Shown: positions 19,322-28,471 of the stretch, one piece after another
Layout: each line of letters opens with the position of its first letter
Position numbering within the stretch: the stretch's first letter is position 1
Source: Polaromonas sp. CG_9.7
GTDB lineage: Bacteria; Pseudomonadota; Gammaproteobacteria; Burkholderiales; Burkholderiaceae_C
Assembly: GCF_015752205.1 (NCBI RefSeq)
Contig: NZ_JADOVG010000003.1
Location: forward strand, 215,833-279,832
Direction: 5' to 3'
DNA: 64,000 nt
The notes under the pieces: generated by a model
The model's input: only the letters and a program-made list of their open reading frames with translations
Database searches by the model: none
Told to the model about the DNA's origin: nothing
Translations under genes and position numbers: made by a program

Positions 19322-20293
19322 TCAGTGTTTTGACAACAGTTCGGCGTAGTGCACCAGATCGACATTGCCGCCGCTGACGATCACGCCGACACGGCCGCCC
19401 GGAGGTAGCACTTTTGCTTCGCTCGCAGCGCAGGCGGCGGCAAAGGCCAGGCAGCCGGTCGGCTCGACCACCATTTTCATGCGCTCGGCGAAAAAGCGCA
19501 TGGCATCGACCAGTTGCGCATCGCTCACGGTCACGATGTCATCGACATCCCGCTGGATGATGGCGAAGGTGTAGTGGCCCAGATGTTGGGTCTGCGCGCC
19601 ATCGGCTATGGTTTTCGGTGTTTCGATATGCACAATGCGGCCCGCGCGGAGCGACTGCTGGCCGTCGTTGCCAGCCTCCGGCTCGACGCCATACACCTTG
19701 CAATGCGGCGCCATTGCGCGCGCAGCCAGCGCCGAGCCGCTGGTCAGCCCGCCGCCGCCCAGGCAGACATACAGGAAGTCCAGCGTGCCTACGTCTTCCA
19801 ACAATTCCTTCGCTGCCGTCCCCTGCCCGGCAATCACATCGGGGTGGTCATAGGGTGGAATCAAGGTCATGCCACGCTCGGCGGCGAGCTGCCGGGTCAG
19901 GGCCTCGCGGTCTACGGTGAAGCGGTCGTACAGCACCACCTCGGCGCCATAGCTGCGCGTGGCGGCAAGCTTGGCCGCAGGCGCATCCTGCGGCATCACG
20001 ATCACCGCAGGCATGCCGAGAATACGGGCCGACAAGGCCACCGCCTGGGCATGGTTTCCCGACGAAAAAGCAATTGCTCCGGCATGGCGCTGCGCAACAT
20101 CGAATCTGGACAGTGCGTTGAAGGCGCCGCGAAACTTGAAAGCACCCATGCGCTGGAAGTTTTCACATTTAAAAAAGAACTGTGCACCCCAGCGCGCATC
20201 GGCAGTCGCAGAACGGAGCACCGGCGTGCGGTGCGCATGGCCTTGCAACAGTGTGGAGGCGGCAATCACATCATCGTAAGTGGGCAGTTGCAT
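19322..20293 (-). CDS. PLP-dependent threonine/serine dehydratase or serine racemase-like enzyme
   Basis: The 323-aa protein is a fold-type II PLP enzyme. It shows the Schiff-base lysine in GAFKFRGA (K53), the substrate loop SSGNHAQA, the phosphate-binding glycine loop CLGGGGLTSG near 180 and SGGNVDL at the end. It lacks the C-terminal ACT regulatory domains of biosynthetic IlvA, so it belongs with catabolic threonine dehydratase, serine racemase or threo-3-hydroxyaspartate ammonia-lyase; these cannot be separated by eye. The ATG at 20293 is preceded by AAAGG; an ATG six codons upstream (20311) is the alternative. It sits on the strand opposite to both ABC genes. Confidence 0.87.
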   Translation of the reverse strand: MQLPTYDDVIAASTLLQGHAHRTPVLRSATADARWGAQFFFKCENFQRMGAFKFRGAFNALSRFDVAQRHAGAIAFSSGNHAQAVALSARILGMPAVIVMPQDAPAAKLAATRSYGAEVVLYDRFTVDREALTRQLAAERGMTLIPPYDHPDVIAGQGTAAKELLEDVGTLDFLYVCLGGGGLTSGSALAARAMAPHCKVYGVEPEAGNDGQQSLRAGRIVHIETPKTIADGAQTQHLGHYTFAIIQRDVDDIVTVSDAQLVDAMRFFAERMKMVVEPTGCLAFAAACAASEAKVLPPGGRVGVIVSGGNVDLVHYAELLSKH

Positions 20294-20457
20294 GCGAAAC
20301 AGGCCTTTCATTAGTGGCGGGCAGAGCCCAAAATGCGATGGCCCGCGAAGGCAGCACACCGCACCGTGAAGCGTATCAGTGTGCAGCAGAAAATAGCCGA
20401 CGGTCAGCGACATGCAGGTCGGAAGAAACTAACGGTTCCGGAAGGCACAATTGCTGC

Positions 20458-23034
20458 ATGCGCGCCCTGCTCCGTACCTTCTCCTGGCAAGAACTTCGCC
20501 ACCACCCGTGGCGCAATGCCGCTGCCGTCCTGGCCGTGATGCTGGGCGTGGCGCTGGCGTTTTCGGTTCACCTCATCAACAATTCGGCGCTCAGCGAGTT
20601 TTCGCAAGCGGTGCGGGCCGTCAATGGCCAGCCCGACCTGGAATTGCGGGCGGTGCAAGGCAGCTTTGACGAAAGCCTTTACCAGCGCGTCGCCAACCAT
20701 CCACAAGTGGCCATGGCCAGTCCGGTGCTGGAAATCACCAGCTACGGGCTGGATGCCAAAAGCGACACCACGCGGCGGCAAGCACTGCGCATCATCGGTG
20801 TCGATGCCCTGGCCGTGGCGTCCATTGCCCCGGCGCTGATGCCGGTGCCGTTTGAAGATGCAGAGCGGCTGGCGCTGTTTTTACCGGCCACGGTGTTCCT
20901 CAATCCGGCGGCGCGCCAGGTCTTTTCCAGCAACCGGCTGCAACTGCAAGACGGCCTTCAGCTGCGCAGTGTGCTGGTCGCGGGCAGCGTGAATGCGGGG
21001 GGCGGGCCGCTGGCGGTGATGGACATCGGTGCAGCGCAAGACCTGTTCGGCCGGGCTGGCCAGCTGTCGCGCATTGACGTGCGGCTCAAAACCGGCACGG
21101 ACATGCGCAGCTTTGCCGAGTCGCTGCAGCTGCCGCCCGGTATTACGGCCAGCGCGCCGGGCGATGACGCCGAACGGGTCAGCAACCTGTCGCGCGCCTA
21201 CCGCGTCAACCTCACGGTGCTGGCGCTGGTGGCGCTGTTTACCGGCGCCTTTCTGGTTTTTTCGGTGCTGTCGCTCAGCGTGGCCAAGCGGGCGCAGCAG
21301 TTTGCACTGCTCGGCGTGCTGGGCCTGAGCGGACGCGAGTGCCTGCAAATTGTGCTGATCGAATCGCTGGCGCTGGGCGTGGTGGGCAGTGTGGCCGGCA
21401 TTGCGCTGGGCACCGGGCTGGCAGCGCTGGCCCTGCGGCTGCTGGGCGGCGACCTGGGCGGCGGCTACTTTTCTGGCGTCGCGCCGGCGCTGCAGTGGAG
21501 CAGCGGCGCGGCGCTGACCTACGGCGCGCTTGGCGTGGTGGCGGCGGGCGTAGGCGGCTGGTGGCCGGCACGCGCCGCGCAAAAGCTGCCGCCGGCGCAA
21601 ACATTGAAGGGACTGGGCGTGGCGCCCGGTGGCGGCTCCAGCCACTGGCTGAGCCTTCTTTTGCTGGCGGCAGGCGGCCTGCTGGCGCTGCTGCCGCCGG
21701 TATTCGGCATTCCGCTGGCGGCTTATTTTTCAGTCGGGCTGTTGCTGGTCGGCGGCATCACGGCGCTGCCCTGGCTGATCACGCTGCTGTACGACCGGCT
21801 CAGCCCCTGGGTGGCGCACCGCTTGCTGCCGCTGCTGGCGGTGGAGCGCGCACGCCGGGTGCGCGAAAGCGCGGCGGTTGCCGTCAGCGGCGTGGTGGCG
21901 TCGCTCAGCCTGGCGGTGGCACTGACGGTGATGGTGGCCAGCTTTCGCGACTCCGTCACGCACTGGCTCGACGTGGTGCTGCCGGCCGACCTGTATGTGC
22001 GCACCACGCTGAGCACCTCGGCCAGCGATGCGGCTTATTTTTCGCCCGGGTTTGTCGAGTCGCTGGGCGGTCTGGCCGGCGTGGCGCGCGTCAGCACGCT
22101 GCGCTCGACGCCCTTGCTGCTGGACGCCGGCAAACCCGCCGTCACGCTGATTTCCCGGCCCATCGACGACCCGGCCACCTCGCTGCCGATGGTCGGCGCG
22201 GCGCTGCCGGTGCCGGACGGACAGATCGGCATTTATGTCAGCGAGGCGATGGTTGACCTGTATGGCGCCCGGCCAGGCACCGTATTCTTGCCACTTTCAC
22301 AGTCTTTTAGTGCTCTGGCGCAATCTGGACGGGCGCAAGCAGCTATTGATTCAATAGCAAATCAAAAATTCTACGTGGCCGGCGTGTGGCGCGACTATGC
22401 CCGCCAGTTTGGCGCGATTGCCATGCCCCAGCGCGACTTCGAGCGCCTGAGCGGCGACCGGCGCGTCAACGACGTGGCGCTGTGGTTGAACGGCAACGTA
22501 CCCGATGCCGACGTGCAACAGGCCATTCGCCAGCTGGCCGATGCCCAGTCGCCGGGCGGCGGCGCATTGCTGGAAATGGCGTCGGTCAGCCAGATCCGCA
22601 CCACGTCGCTGAAGATTTTTGACCGCAGTTTTGCCGTGACCTACTGGCTGCAGGGCGTGGCGATTGCCATTGGCCTGTTCGGCGTGGCGGCCAGCTTCAG
22701 TGCGCAGGTGCTGGCGCGGCGCAAGGAATTTGGCCTGCTGGTTCACCTGGGCTTGACACGGCGGCAAATCCTGACCGTGGTGGCCGGCGAAGGCGCGGCC
22801 TGGACGGTGATTGGCGCCTTTGCGGGCTTGGCGCTCGGCCTGGCGGTGTCCACCGTGCTGGTGTTTGTGGTGAACCCGCAAAGCTTTCACTGGACCATGG
22901 ACTTGCAGGTGCCGTGGGCGCGGCTTTTGTTGCTGTGCGCCGCGGTGGTGGCGGCGGGCACGCTGACCGCCTGGCTGGCCGGGCGGTCAGCGGCAGGCCG
23001 GGATGCGGTGCTGGCGGTGAAGGAAGATTGGTAA
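20458..23034 (+). CDS. Large FtsX-like ABC transporter permease
   Basis: The 858-aa product has an N-terminal helix (AAAVLAVMLGVALAFSVHLI), a periplasmic MacB-like domain, a first FtsX domain (about 240-380), a middle hydrophobic block (~400-480), a second periplasmic domain and a C-terminal FtsX domain (~720-858) ending in VKEDW. This double-FtsX layout is that of YbbP/LolC-like permeases, exporters of lipids or lipoproteins. The likely ATPase is the gene at 18650-19297. Residues ~610-640 (SALAQSGRAQAAIDSIANQ) are encoded by a dispersed-repeat copy. A partial, broken duplicate of its 3' part lies at 26833-27230. Start at the ATG 20458, which gives the conserved SWQELRHHPWRN opening. Confidence 0.88.
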   Translation: MRALLRTFSWQELRHHPWRNAAAVLAVMLGVALAFSVHLINNSALSEFSQAVRAVNGQPDLELRAVQGSFDESLYQRVANHPQVAMASPVLEITSYGLDAKSDTTRRQALRIIGVDALAVASIAPALMPVPFEDAERLALFLPATVFLNPAARQVFSSNRLQLQDGLQLRSVLVAGSVNAGGGPLAVMDIGAAQDLFGRAGQLSRIDVRLKTGTDMRSFAESLQLPPGITASAPGDDAERVSNLSRAYRVNLTVLALVALFTGAFLVFSVLSLSVAKRAQQFALLGVLGLSGRECLQIVLIESLALGVVGSVAGIALGTGLAALALRLLGGDLGGGYFSGVAPALQWSSGAALTYGALGVVAAGVGGWWPARAAQKLPPAQTLKGLGVAPGGGSSHWLSLLLLAAGGLLALLPPVFGIPLAAYFSVGLLLVGGITALPWLITLLYDRLSPWVAHRLLPLLAVERARRVRESAAVAVSGVVASLSLAVALTVMVASFRDSVTHWLDVVLPADLYVRTTLSTSASDAAYFSPGFVESLGGLAGVARVSTLRSTPLLLDAGKPAVTLISRPIDDPATSLPMVGAALPVPDGQIGIYVSEAMVDLYGARPGTVFLPLSQSFSALAQSGRAQAAIDSIANQKFYVAGVWRDYARQFGAIAMPQRDFERLSGDRRVNDVALWLNGNVPDADVQQAIRQLADAQSPGGGALLEMASVSQIRTTSLKIFDRSFAVTYWLQGVAIAIGLFGVAASFSAQVLARRKEFGLLVHLGLTRRQILTVVAGEGAAWTVIGAFAGLALGLAVSTVLVFVVNPQSFHWTMDLQVPWARLLLLCAAVVAAGTLTAWLAGRSAAGRDAVLAVKEDW
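22290..22367 (+). repeat. Dispersed repeat, copy 4, inside the permease gene
   Basis: TCTTTTAGTGCTCTGGCGCA, a spacer, GGGCGCAAGCAGCTATTGAT and the perfect 17-bp palindrome GCTATTGATTCAATAGC (22340-22356). The frame is preserved, adding about 25 codons between two conserved permease segments. Confidence 0.78.
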
Positions 23035-23159
23035 AAATACCCGTCGGCCTGCCTGAAAAACGCCCTTCGCCGTACCTTGCGTGAACCTGCACCAGCTGGC
23101 AAACTGCCGCGCATCCGCTTTAAAACGTTTCGACTCTATGCGCAGAAGCGCGCTTTCCT

Positions 23160-23591
23160 TTAGTTGACCGGTGAGTTCAGCGCCGCAGCGCAAGAGGCGG
23201 GCAGCCAGTAGAAATTGCGGGTTTTCAGATCCTTGTCAAACAGCACCTTGTACTGGCATGTGCTGTAAGCCGAATCGGCAGCATTGCGAAAATTGAAGAT
23301 GTAATCCCATTCGCGGACACTTTCTCCCATACCTTCCCTGAAATGCGGCACCCCCAGCAGGTTGTGAACCTGGTTCTTGGTCATGTCGGGCGCTATCTGG
23401 CGCAGGTTGGTCCGGTTTACAAAGGTGCCTTCCTTCAGGGTGGCGTCTTTCTGGATGTCGGGAAAGATGATTTCGGTGGCCTGCCCGTCATCGGTCAGGC
23501 CTTGGCTCACGGGTTGGGAAACGCACCCCTGCAAGGCCAGCAGCGTGACGGCGGCAACCGCCACCTTGGCAAGATTGAATCTTTTAATCAT
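23160..23591 (-). CDS. BamE/SmpA-like outer-membrane lipoprotein linked to the adhesin
   Basis: The 143-aa product has a lipoprotein signal with lipobox LQGC (C23) and a SmpA/OmlA-type domain: TNLRQIAPDMTKNQVHNLLG followed by PHFREG and WDYIFNF. The start at 23591 follows from the signal; a GAAG sequence lies upstream. It begins 31 bp after the stop of the trimeric autotransporter on the same strand. Related lipoproteins with a BamE-like domain are encoded beside trimeric autotransporters in other genera (SadB with SadA, TpgA with Ata) and help the adhesin through the periplasm or hold it in the outer membrane. The same role here is inferred from position and domain. Confidence 0.82.
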   Translation of the reverse strand: MIKRFNLAKVAVAAVTLLALQGCVSQPVSQGLTDDGQATEIIFPDIQKDATLKEGTFVNRTNLRQIAPDMTKNQVHNLLGVPHFREGMGESVREWDYIFNFRNAADSAYSTCQYKVLFDKDLKTRNFYWLPASCAAALNSPVN

Positions 23592-23622
23592 TTTTTGCGC
23601 TTCTTCACGGTTGTTCTCTTGC

Positions 23623-26112
23623 TCACCACTGATAACCCGCACCGACCGCCATGCCCACCTTGCCGCGTGAGTTGGCAGAGCCGTTGACCTTCAAGACCCA
23701 GGTGCCGTTGTCAGACAGCCGGGAAACGCCAATTGCAATCGACGTCTGGCCCTGATAGGTTGCCGCACCTGCCGCCACCATACTTTTTCCCGGGGTGTAT
23801 GCCTGGGGCATGCCGGCCATGGCCATAGCGCCGGCCGTGCCCGCGTCGGCTTTGTTTTCCACATCGTCAATGCGCCTGTTCACATTGTTGAGGTAACTGC
23901 CGACGCCTCCCAAGGCGCCGTTGAGCTGGTTGACATTCACCGCGTCTGTGCCGGCACTGCCAGGGGCAACATTGGTCACCTGGCGTTCACTCCCGGCACG
24001 TCCCACAGAAACTTCACCGGCAGAATTCTGCGGTGTGCCCAAGGCGGTTGCCGCATAGCCCGTCTGAGCGCCTCGTACGGCAATGGCGTCAGCGCCCAGC
24101 GACACGCTGTTGGCCGCGCTCGCCTGGCTGGCTTGGCCGAGTGCGGCCGACGACGCACCGCTGGCCACGGCGTTGCTGCCCAGGGCAATCGATGCCTGGC
24201 CGGTGGCCTTGCTGGTGTCACCGATGGCGACCGACCCGGCGCCTGTGGCGACGTTGGCATTGCCGCTGGCAACTGCGCCCTGGCCCGATGCCGTGTTGTC
24301 CTTGCCGATGGCGACAGCGCCGGCGCCGGTGGCCACATTGGGGTCGCCAATGGCGACCGCGCCGTTGCCGGAAGCGGTGTTTAACGCGCCGATGGACACG
24401 GCCTTGCCGTCCCTGGCGACCGCGCCACGGCCAATGGCGACCGCATCGGATGCGCTTGCCAGCGCATCATGTCCGACGGCAATGGCATTTTCAGCCGATG
24501 CCATGGCGTTGTAGCCCACCGCCGTCGCACCGGCCGCCTGGGCGTAGGCGTCGGTTGCAGACAAGCCTGTTTCGTTGGTGCGCGCGTAACGGATGCCCTT
24601 GCCGTTTGCCATGGTGTATTGAGTGCTGGTGTCGCCGGAAATAGTGGTGACTTTGTTGTCCAGATTATTGATGGCGGTGGTGTTGCCTGCGATATTCGCG
24701 GTGTTGGTGGTCACACGGCCATCAAGGTTGCTGATGGCCGTCGTGTTGGTAGTCACGTTGGCATTCGTCGCAGACAGCTGCGCGCCGTTGACCGCGTCCG
24801 TGCTGGTGCCTGTCAGCGCGCCAGCGGCCACATTGACGAGCGCTACTGGCGCGAGCGCGCTGGCGCCGCCCAGTGTCACGCTGGTCTTGCCTGCGTTGTC
24901 GTACTGCACAGAGTTGCCTGCCACCGCGCCGACGGCATTGACTTGCCCGACATTCGCCGCATCGGTGGCGTTGACGCCCGCCGCCACGTTGATGATCTGG
25001 CGGGGGCCAGCTGTTCCCTGCACATCAATGGCCGCGCCGTCGGTGCTGCTGCCAATGGTCAGGTTGGCGCCGGGTGCGGCCTGTTGCACCAGGCCAATTT
25101 TTCCTTGCGTGATGTTGTCAGTCAGGTTGGTGATGGCCGTGGTGTTGCCAGCGATGTTGGTCGCATTGGTGGTCACGCGCCCGTCCAGGTTGGTCACACT
25201 GGTATTGGTGGCAAACAGCTGCGCACCATTGACCGCATCAGTGCTGGTGTTGGTCAGCGCGGCTGCAGCCACATTGCCCAGCGCCACTGGCGCCACCGCG
25301 CCGGCGCCACCCAGCGTCACGCTGGTCTTGCCTGCGTTGTCGTACTGCACCGAGTTGCCAGCTACTGCGCTGATGGCATTGACCTGCCCGACATTGGCGG
25401 CATCGGTGGTGGCAACACCCGCCTCCACGTTCACGATCCTGCGCTCGGCGCCGACCTGTCCCACCGAAACCGTGTTGGGCGCATTGGCGACCGAGTTGGC
25501 ACCAAGCGCCACCGAGTTGGACGCGGCGGCAAGCACAGAGGCATTTTCGCCAAGTGCCACCGCATTGGTGGCACCCGTCGCCGTGTTCGCGCCATTGCCA
25601 AGAGCCACGGCAGTCAATTCGCTGGCCACCGCGGCTGTGCCGCCATCCGTTCCCAGCCCTGTGATTTTGTTGCCGCCAATGGCAACACCGGCCGGATTGG
25701 TGAGGGAATATTCATTGCCCACCACGTTGCAATCCTGATTGGCTGACAAAACATTGCCGTCCGTGTCCAGGACATTCAGGGAAATCGGGTTTCCGACAGC
25801 CAGGTTGCCATAAATACTGCTCAATCCAAGCGTACCCAAAGTCAAGGTATCCACAGCTGTTGCCAGTGGATTTAAAAGCGGATTGAGGATATTGATGACG
25901 GCACTTTTCGGCAAGCTTGCCCCGGTACAAGGGCTGATCAACCCTGCCGCCTGCGCCGCCTGCATGGGTCCAAAAGATGCCAGCGCAACGACCGAGCAAG
26001 CCATCAGTCCGCGCAGGCTTTTTGATTTCCTGCCCCGCAAGTTGGAGTGTTCAAAGGCAGCAAGCCAAGCACCCAGTGATTCATTCCCGATTGATTTGTA
26101 GGACCGATTCAT
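23623..26112 (-). CDS. Trimeric autotransporter adhesin (YadA-like)
   Basis: The 829-aa surface protein has an extended signal region (MNRSYKSIGNESLGAWLAAF, then a long polar segment and a hydrophobic core ending QAAQAAG). The passenger has YadA-head repeats (SVALGANS, AVAIGRGA, SIALGSNA and many others), two near-identical stalk modules (NVGQVNA...NSVQYDNAGKTSVTLGG...STDAVNGAQL) and neck motifs (GTDAVNVNQLNG). A C-terminal YadA anchor of about 75 residues follows (VENKADAGTAGAMAMAGMPQ ... VGAGYQW). AAGGAG lies before the ATG. Low-complexity coiled segments (TTNTTAISNLDGRVTTN) form the stalk. It is followed by the BamE-like lipoprotein gene. Its ligand is not evident. Long opposite-strand frames inside it are repeats read backwards. 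Confidence 0.93.
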   Translation of the reverse strand: MNRSYKSIGNESLGAWLAAFEHSNLRGRKSKSLRGLMACSVVALASFGPMQAAQAAGLISPCTGASLPKSAVINILNPLLNPLATAVDTLTLGTLGLSSIYGNLAVGNPISLNVLDTDGNVLSANQDCNVVGNEYSLTNPAGVAIGGNKITGLGTDGGTAAVASELTAVALGNGANTATGATNAVALGENASVLAAASNSVALGANSVANAPNTVSVGQVGAERRIVNVEAGVATTDAANVGQVNAISAVAGNSVQYDNAGKTSVTLGGAGAVAPVALGNVAAAALTNTSTDAVNGAQLFATNTSVTNLDGRVTTNATNIAGNTTAITNLTDNITQGKIGLVQQAAPGANLTIGSSTDGAAIDVQGTAGPRQIINVAAGVNATDAANVGQVNAVGAVAGNSVQYDNAGKTSVTLGGASALAPVALVNVAAGALTGTSTDAVNGAQLSATNANVTTNTTAISNLDGRVTTNTANIAGNTTAINNLDNKVTTISGDTSTQYTMANGKGIRYARTNETGLSATDAYAQAAGATAVGYNAMASAENAIAVGHDALASASDAVAIGRGAVARDGKAVSIGALNTASGNGAVAIGDPNVATGAGAVAIGKDNTASGQGAVASGNANVATGAGSVAIGDTSKATGQASIALGSNAVASGASSAALGQASQASAANSVSLGADAIAVRGAQTGYAATALGTPQNSAGEVSVGRAGSERQVTNVAPGSAGTDAVNVNQLNGALGGVGSYLNNVNRRIDDVENKADAGTAGAMAMAGMPQAYTPGKSMVAAGAATYQGQTSIAIGVSRLSDNGTWVLKVNGSANSRGKVGMAVGAGYQW

Positions 26113-26832
26113 CAGATGCTCCTTTTTAGGGCAAACCCTATATAACGTTACGAAAAGTACGGAATTTTTTAATCAATCTTTAGTGAAGCACTTGCTCAGG
26201 CGATATGGAGAACCGGGACGTTGGAGTGACCCCGTAAAACAGGTCATTTTTTCAATCCAGAAACAAACAATATTTATGTTTCCGAACAGTAACATGAATT
26301 GATAAATTTGAAAATGAATTGATTAATATGTTTTTAATGATTCATTTTGTTTTTAAAAAATTTCATAAATTACGGAAGTTTGGCTCACATACTTTTATAT
26401 TTGCTTTGCAAAATCTGAAATTTGGAGCAAGGTAGGGCTAGTTTTTGATGCTCAGAGGGCCGAGTCTGAACACGGTGCGAATCACACCAAAAAGATACGT
26501 GCACTGGGTTCCGAGTGTTTGCAGCGGTGACTTGACCCGATGGTTGTCGACTTGAAAAGTTTTTAAAAACCTCCACTGGCTACCGATTTTTTAGCGTGTG
26601 ATCAAGGTGTTGCGGTCGCGCGTCAGAGCAGGGCACACCAGTTGCTGGCTAACCGTGATGCTGTCATTGTTTTTATAACCTTGGCGGGCTCAACCGATGG
26701 CTTTGGCTTGTGCCGATGGTGAAGTCTTTAATGGAGGTAGGTTTTGCTGGAAAATCCAGCAGCTCTATTACCTGCATCACCATCTCCACAGCTTGACCGA
26801 TTGGCAGCCAAACAGCGGCGGTATGCTGCCGC
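26113..26832. other. AT-rich upstream region of the adhesin, no gene seen
   Basis: About 700 bp, strongly AT-rich at 26150-26420 (runs of T and A, TTAATATG-like stretches), which is suitable for H-NS-type silencing and promoter curvature. A small hairpin TAGGG/CCCTA lies just before the adhesin ribosome-binding site (on the minus strand, near 26122-26135). No reading frame in it is convincing. Confidence 0.45.
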
Positions 26833-27230
26833 AAATGGCGTCGGTTAGCCAGATCCGCACCACGTCGCTGAAGATTTTTGACCGCAGTTTTGCCGTGACC
26901 TACTGGCTGCAGGGCGTGGCGATTGCCATTGGCCTGTTCGGCGTGGCGGCCAGCTTCAGTGCGCAGGTGCTGGCGCGGCGCAAGGAGTTTGGCCTGCTGT
27001 CCAATTGGGCCTGAGCCGCTGGCTGATCTTGAGCGAGTTGACCGGGAAGGCGCGACTTGGAAAGTGATTGGCGCGCTGGCCGGGCTGACAATTGGCCTGG
27101 TGGTGTCGACCGTGTTGGCGTTCGTAGTGAAGCCGCAAAGCGTTCACTCGACAAGGGTCTTGCAAGTACCGTGGTGGCCCTTGGTGCTGTGCGCTGCCCT
27201 GGTGCTGGCAGTAAAGGGAAATGGTGATTC
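26833..27230 (+). pseudogene. Broken partial copy of the FtsX-like permease gene
   Basis: 26833-26999 repeats 22574-22740 of the permease gene with only two mismatches in 167 bp (TCGGTC/TCGGTT and AAGGAA/AAGGAG). From 27000 on, homology continues to the end of the parental domain but with far more differences and frame loss (a stop appears at once: LLSNWA*). It covers the last FtsX domain only, with no start and no ATPase. It is a dead paralogue or duplicate whose first part was recently copied from the intact gene. Confidence 0.9.
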
Positions 27231-27288
27231 CGGCCTGACCGGCTGGCGCCCCTCCAGGCCGGTCAGTCGTCAGTGCCGGTCTGGAAAT

Positions 27289-27525
27289 TCAGATGCCGAG
27301 AAGTTTCTTGGCCTCTCCCAGGGCCTTTTCGGATTCGGCATGCTTGCCCGCCTTGTGGAAGGTTTCCCCGTCAGCGCGAAGCTTTTTGACCTTTGCCATG
27401 TCAGCGGCTGCGACCGCAGGGTTGCTTGAAAGCTTGGCGTCAATCTCTTTCATGTGCGTGGGGCAGCTGTTGGCAAAAACCAGTGATGAGCTTGCCAGGG
27501 CCATAGCGGCAATGATGCGTTTCAT
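27289..27525 (-). CDS. Small exported protein, unknown function
   Basis: The 78-aa product has a signal peptide (MKRIIAAMALASSSLVFANS) and a helical mature part of about 58 residues with one cysteine (CPTHMKEIDAKLSSNP) and lysine-rich helices (KVKKLRADGETFHKAGKHAE). GGAG lies 8 bp upstream of the ATG at 27525. The helix pair around HKAGKHAESEKALGEAKK looks like one TPR-type hairpin. I know of similar small periplasmic proteins in Burkholderiales but of no function. It follows pssA on the same strand after 213 bp. Confidence 0.72.
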   Translation of the reverse strand: MKRIIAAMALASSSLVFANSCPTHMKEIDAKLSSNPAVAAADMAKVKKLRADGETFHKAGKHAESEKALGEAKKLLGI

Positions 27526-27738
27526 GAGAGTCTCCAGTCAGTGTCAAAAAATGTTGACCACAAATAGTAGCAAGTTGCAGCCAATTCAGCACGCTTTTTT
27601 CTGGCCATGCCCACGAATATTGCGCATTGCTTTACGAGCTGGCTGTCAGGTAAAAACGCTTCAGCAACGAATAAGCAGCACGGGGTTGGGCGCAGAAATG
27701 GGCTCATTCAGGCGGACAAAAGCGCCTGGGGCCGGGAG

Positions 27739-28365
27739 TCAAAGCTTGGGAAAGCGGATCCGGCTGACCATCAGCGATCCCGACAGCGCGAACAGCAGCA
27801 CCAGCGGATGCAGCGTGAAGCCGCCGAACATCATTTTTCCGAACCACAGCGAGTCCTGCAGCGCGCCTTGCCAGGCGGCGACCAGCATCACCATGACCAG
27901 CACCAGCGAGGTCGGAATGGGCGTTCCCTCAAAATATTTCACCTTGCCGCCGTCGCCCGTCAGCGACTCGGCGGTGACGTTGTAACGCGCCAGCCGGGAC
28001 ACGCCGCATGCCACGAAACCGGCCAGGATGATGCGGTCGTAGAGCCCCTGCATGCCGCAGCCGTAGGCAATCACGGCCGGGGCAACGCCGAAGGAAATGA
28101 TGTCGGCCAGCGAGTCGAGTTCGCGGCCCATGGCCGAGGTTTTCTGGCGCCAGCGGGCAATGCGCCCGTCCAGCACGTCGAAAATTAGCGCGGCGACGAC
28201 CAGCCAGCAGGCAAAGTAAACGTGCCTGACGTCGTTCATCTGCAGGTAGCTCATCATGGAAAACAAGGCTCCGATGCCGCAGATGGCATTGGCCAGCGTG
28301 AACCAGTCAGCCAGGTGGAATTCCCGGATCATGGCGAAAGGCTTGTTTATTTTTGGCAGGTTCAT
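27739..28365 (-). CDS. pssA: CDP-diacylglycerol-serine O-phosphatidyltransferase
   Basis: The 208-aa membrane enzyme joins serine to CDP-diacylglycerol, the first step of phosphatidylethanolamine synthesis. The CDP-alcohol phosphatidyltransferase signature is complete: DVLDGRIARW, then GRELDSLADIISFG (D..DG..AR........G...D...D). About six to seven membrane helices are visible. The subfamily (PssA rather than PgsA) is judged from the N-terminal FTLANAICGI and ISFGVAPA. The start at 28365 lacks a clear ribosome-binding site; an ATG 11 codons later (28332) is possible. It lies next to the phosphate transport pair but 106 bp apart. Confidence 0.87.
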   Translation of the reverse strand: MNLPKINKPFAMIREFHLADWFTLANAICGIGALFSMMSYLQMNDVRHVYFACWLVVAALIFDVLDGRIARWRQKTSAMGRELDSLADIISFGVAPAVIAYGCGMQGLYDRIILAGFVACGVSRLARYNVTAESLTGDGGKVKYFEGTPIPTSLVLVMVMLVAAWQGALQDSLWFGKMMFGGFTLHPLVLLFALSGSLMVSRIRFPKL

Positions 28366-28471
28366 GAGGGAAAGCGTACCTGAGTTTTCTAAAAATGAAA
28401 TCGTCCATCAGGACGGATGCATTGATGAACAAGGCGTTTTCATACGCTCCGGCCCCGGCCGGCCACCGGTT

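Noticed and set aside
24469..25746. A 425-codon plus-strand frame within the adhesin gene
   Set aside because: It reads the repeats of the trimeric autotransporter backwards; its apparent periodicity comes from the adhesin.
26697..27014. A 105-codon frame before and over the permease duplicate
   Set aside because: Its first part is unrelated sequence joined by chance to the copied permease fragment; treated as part of the pseudogene region.
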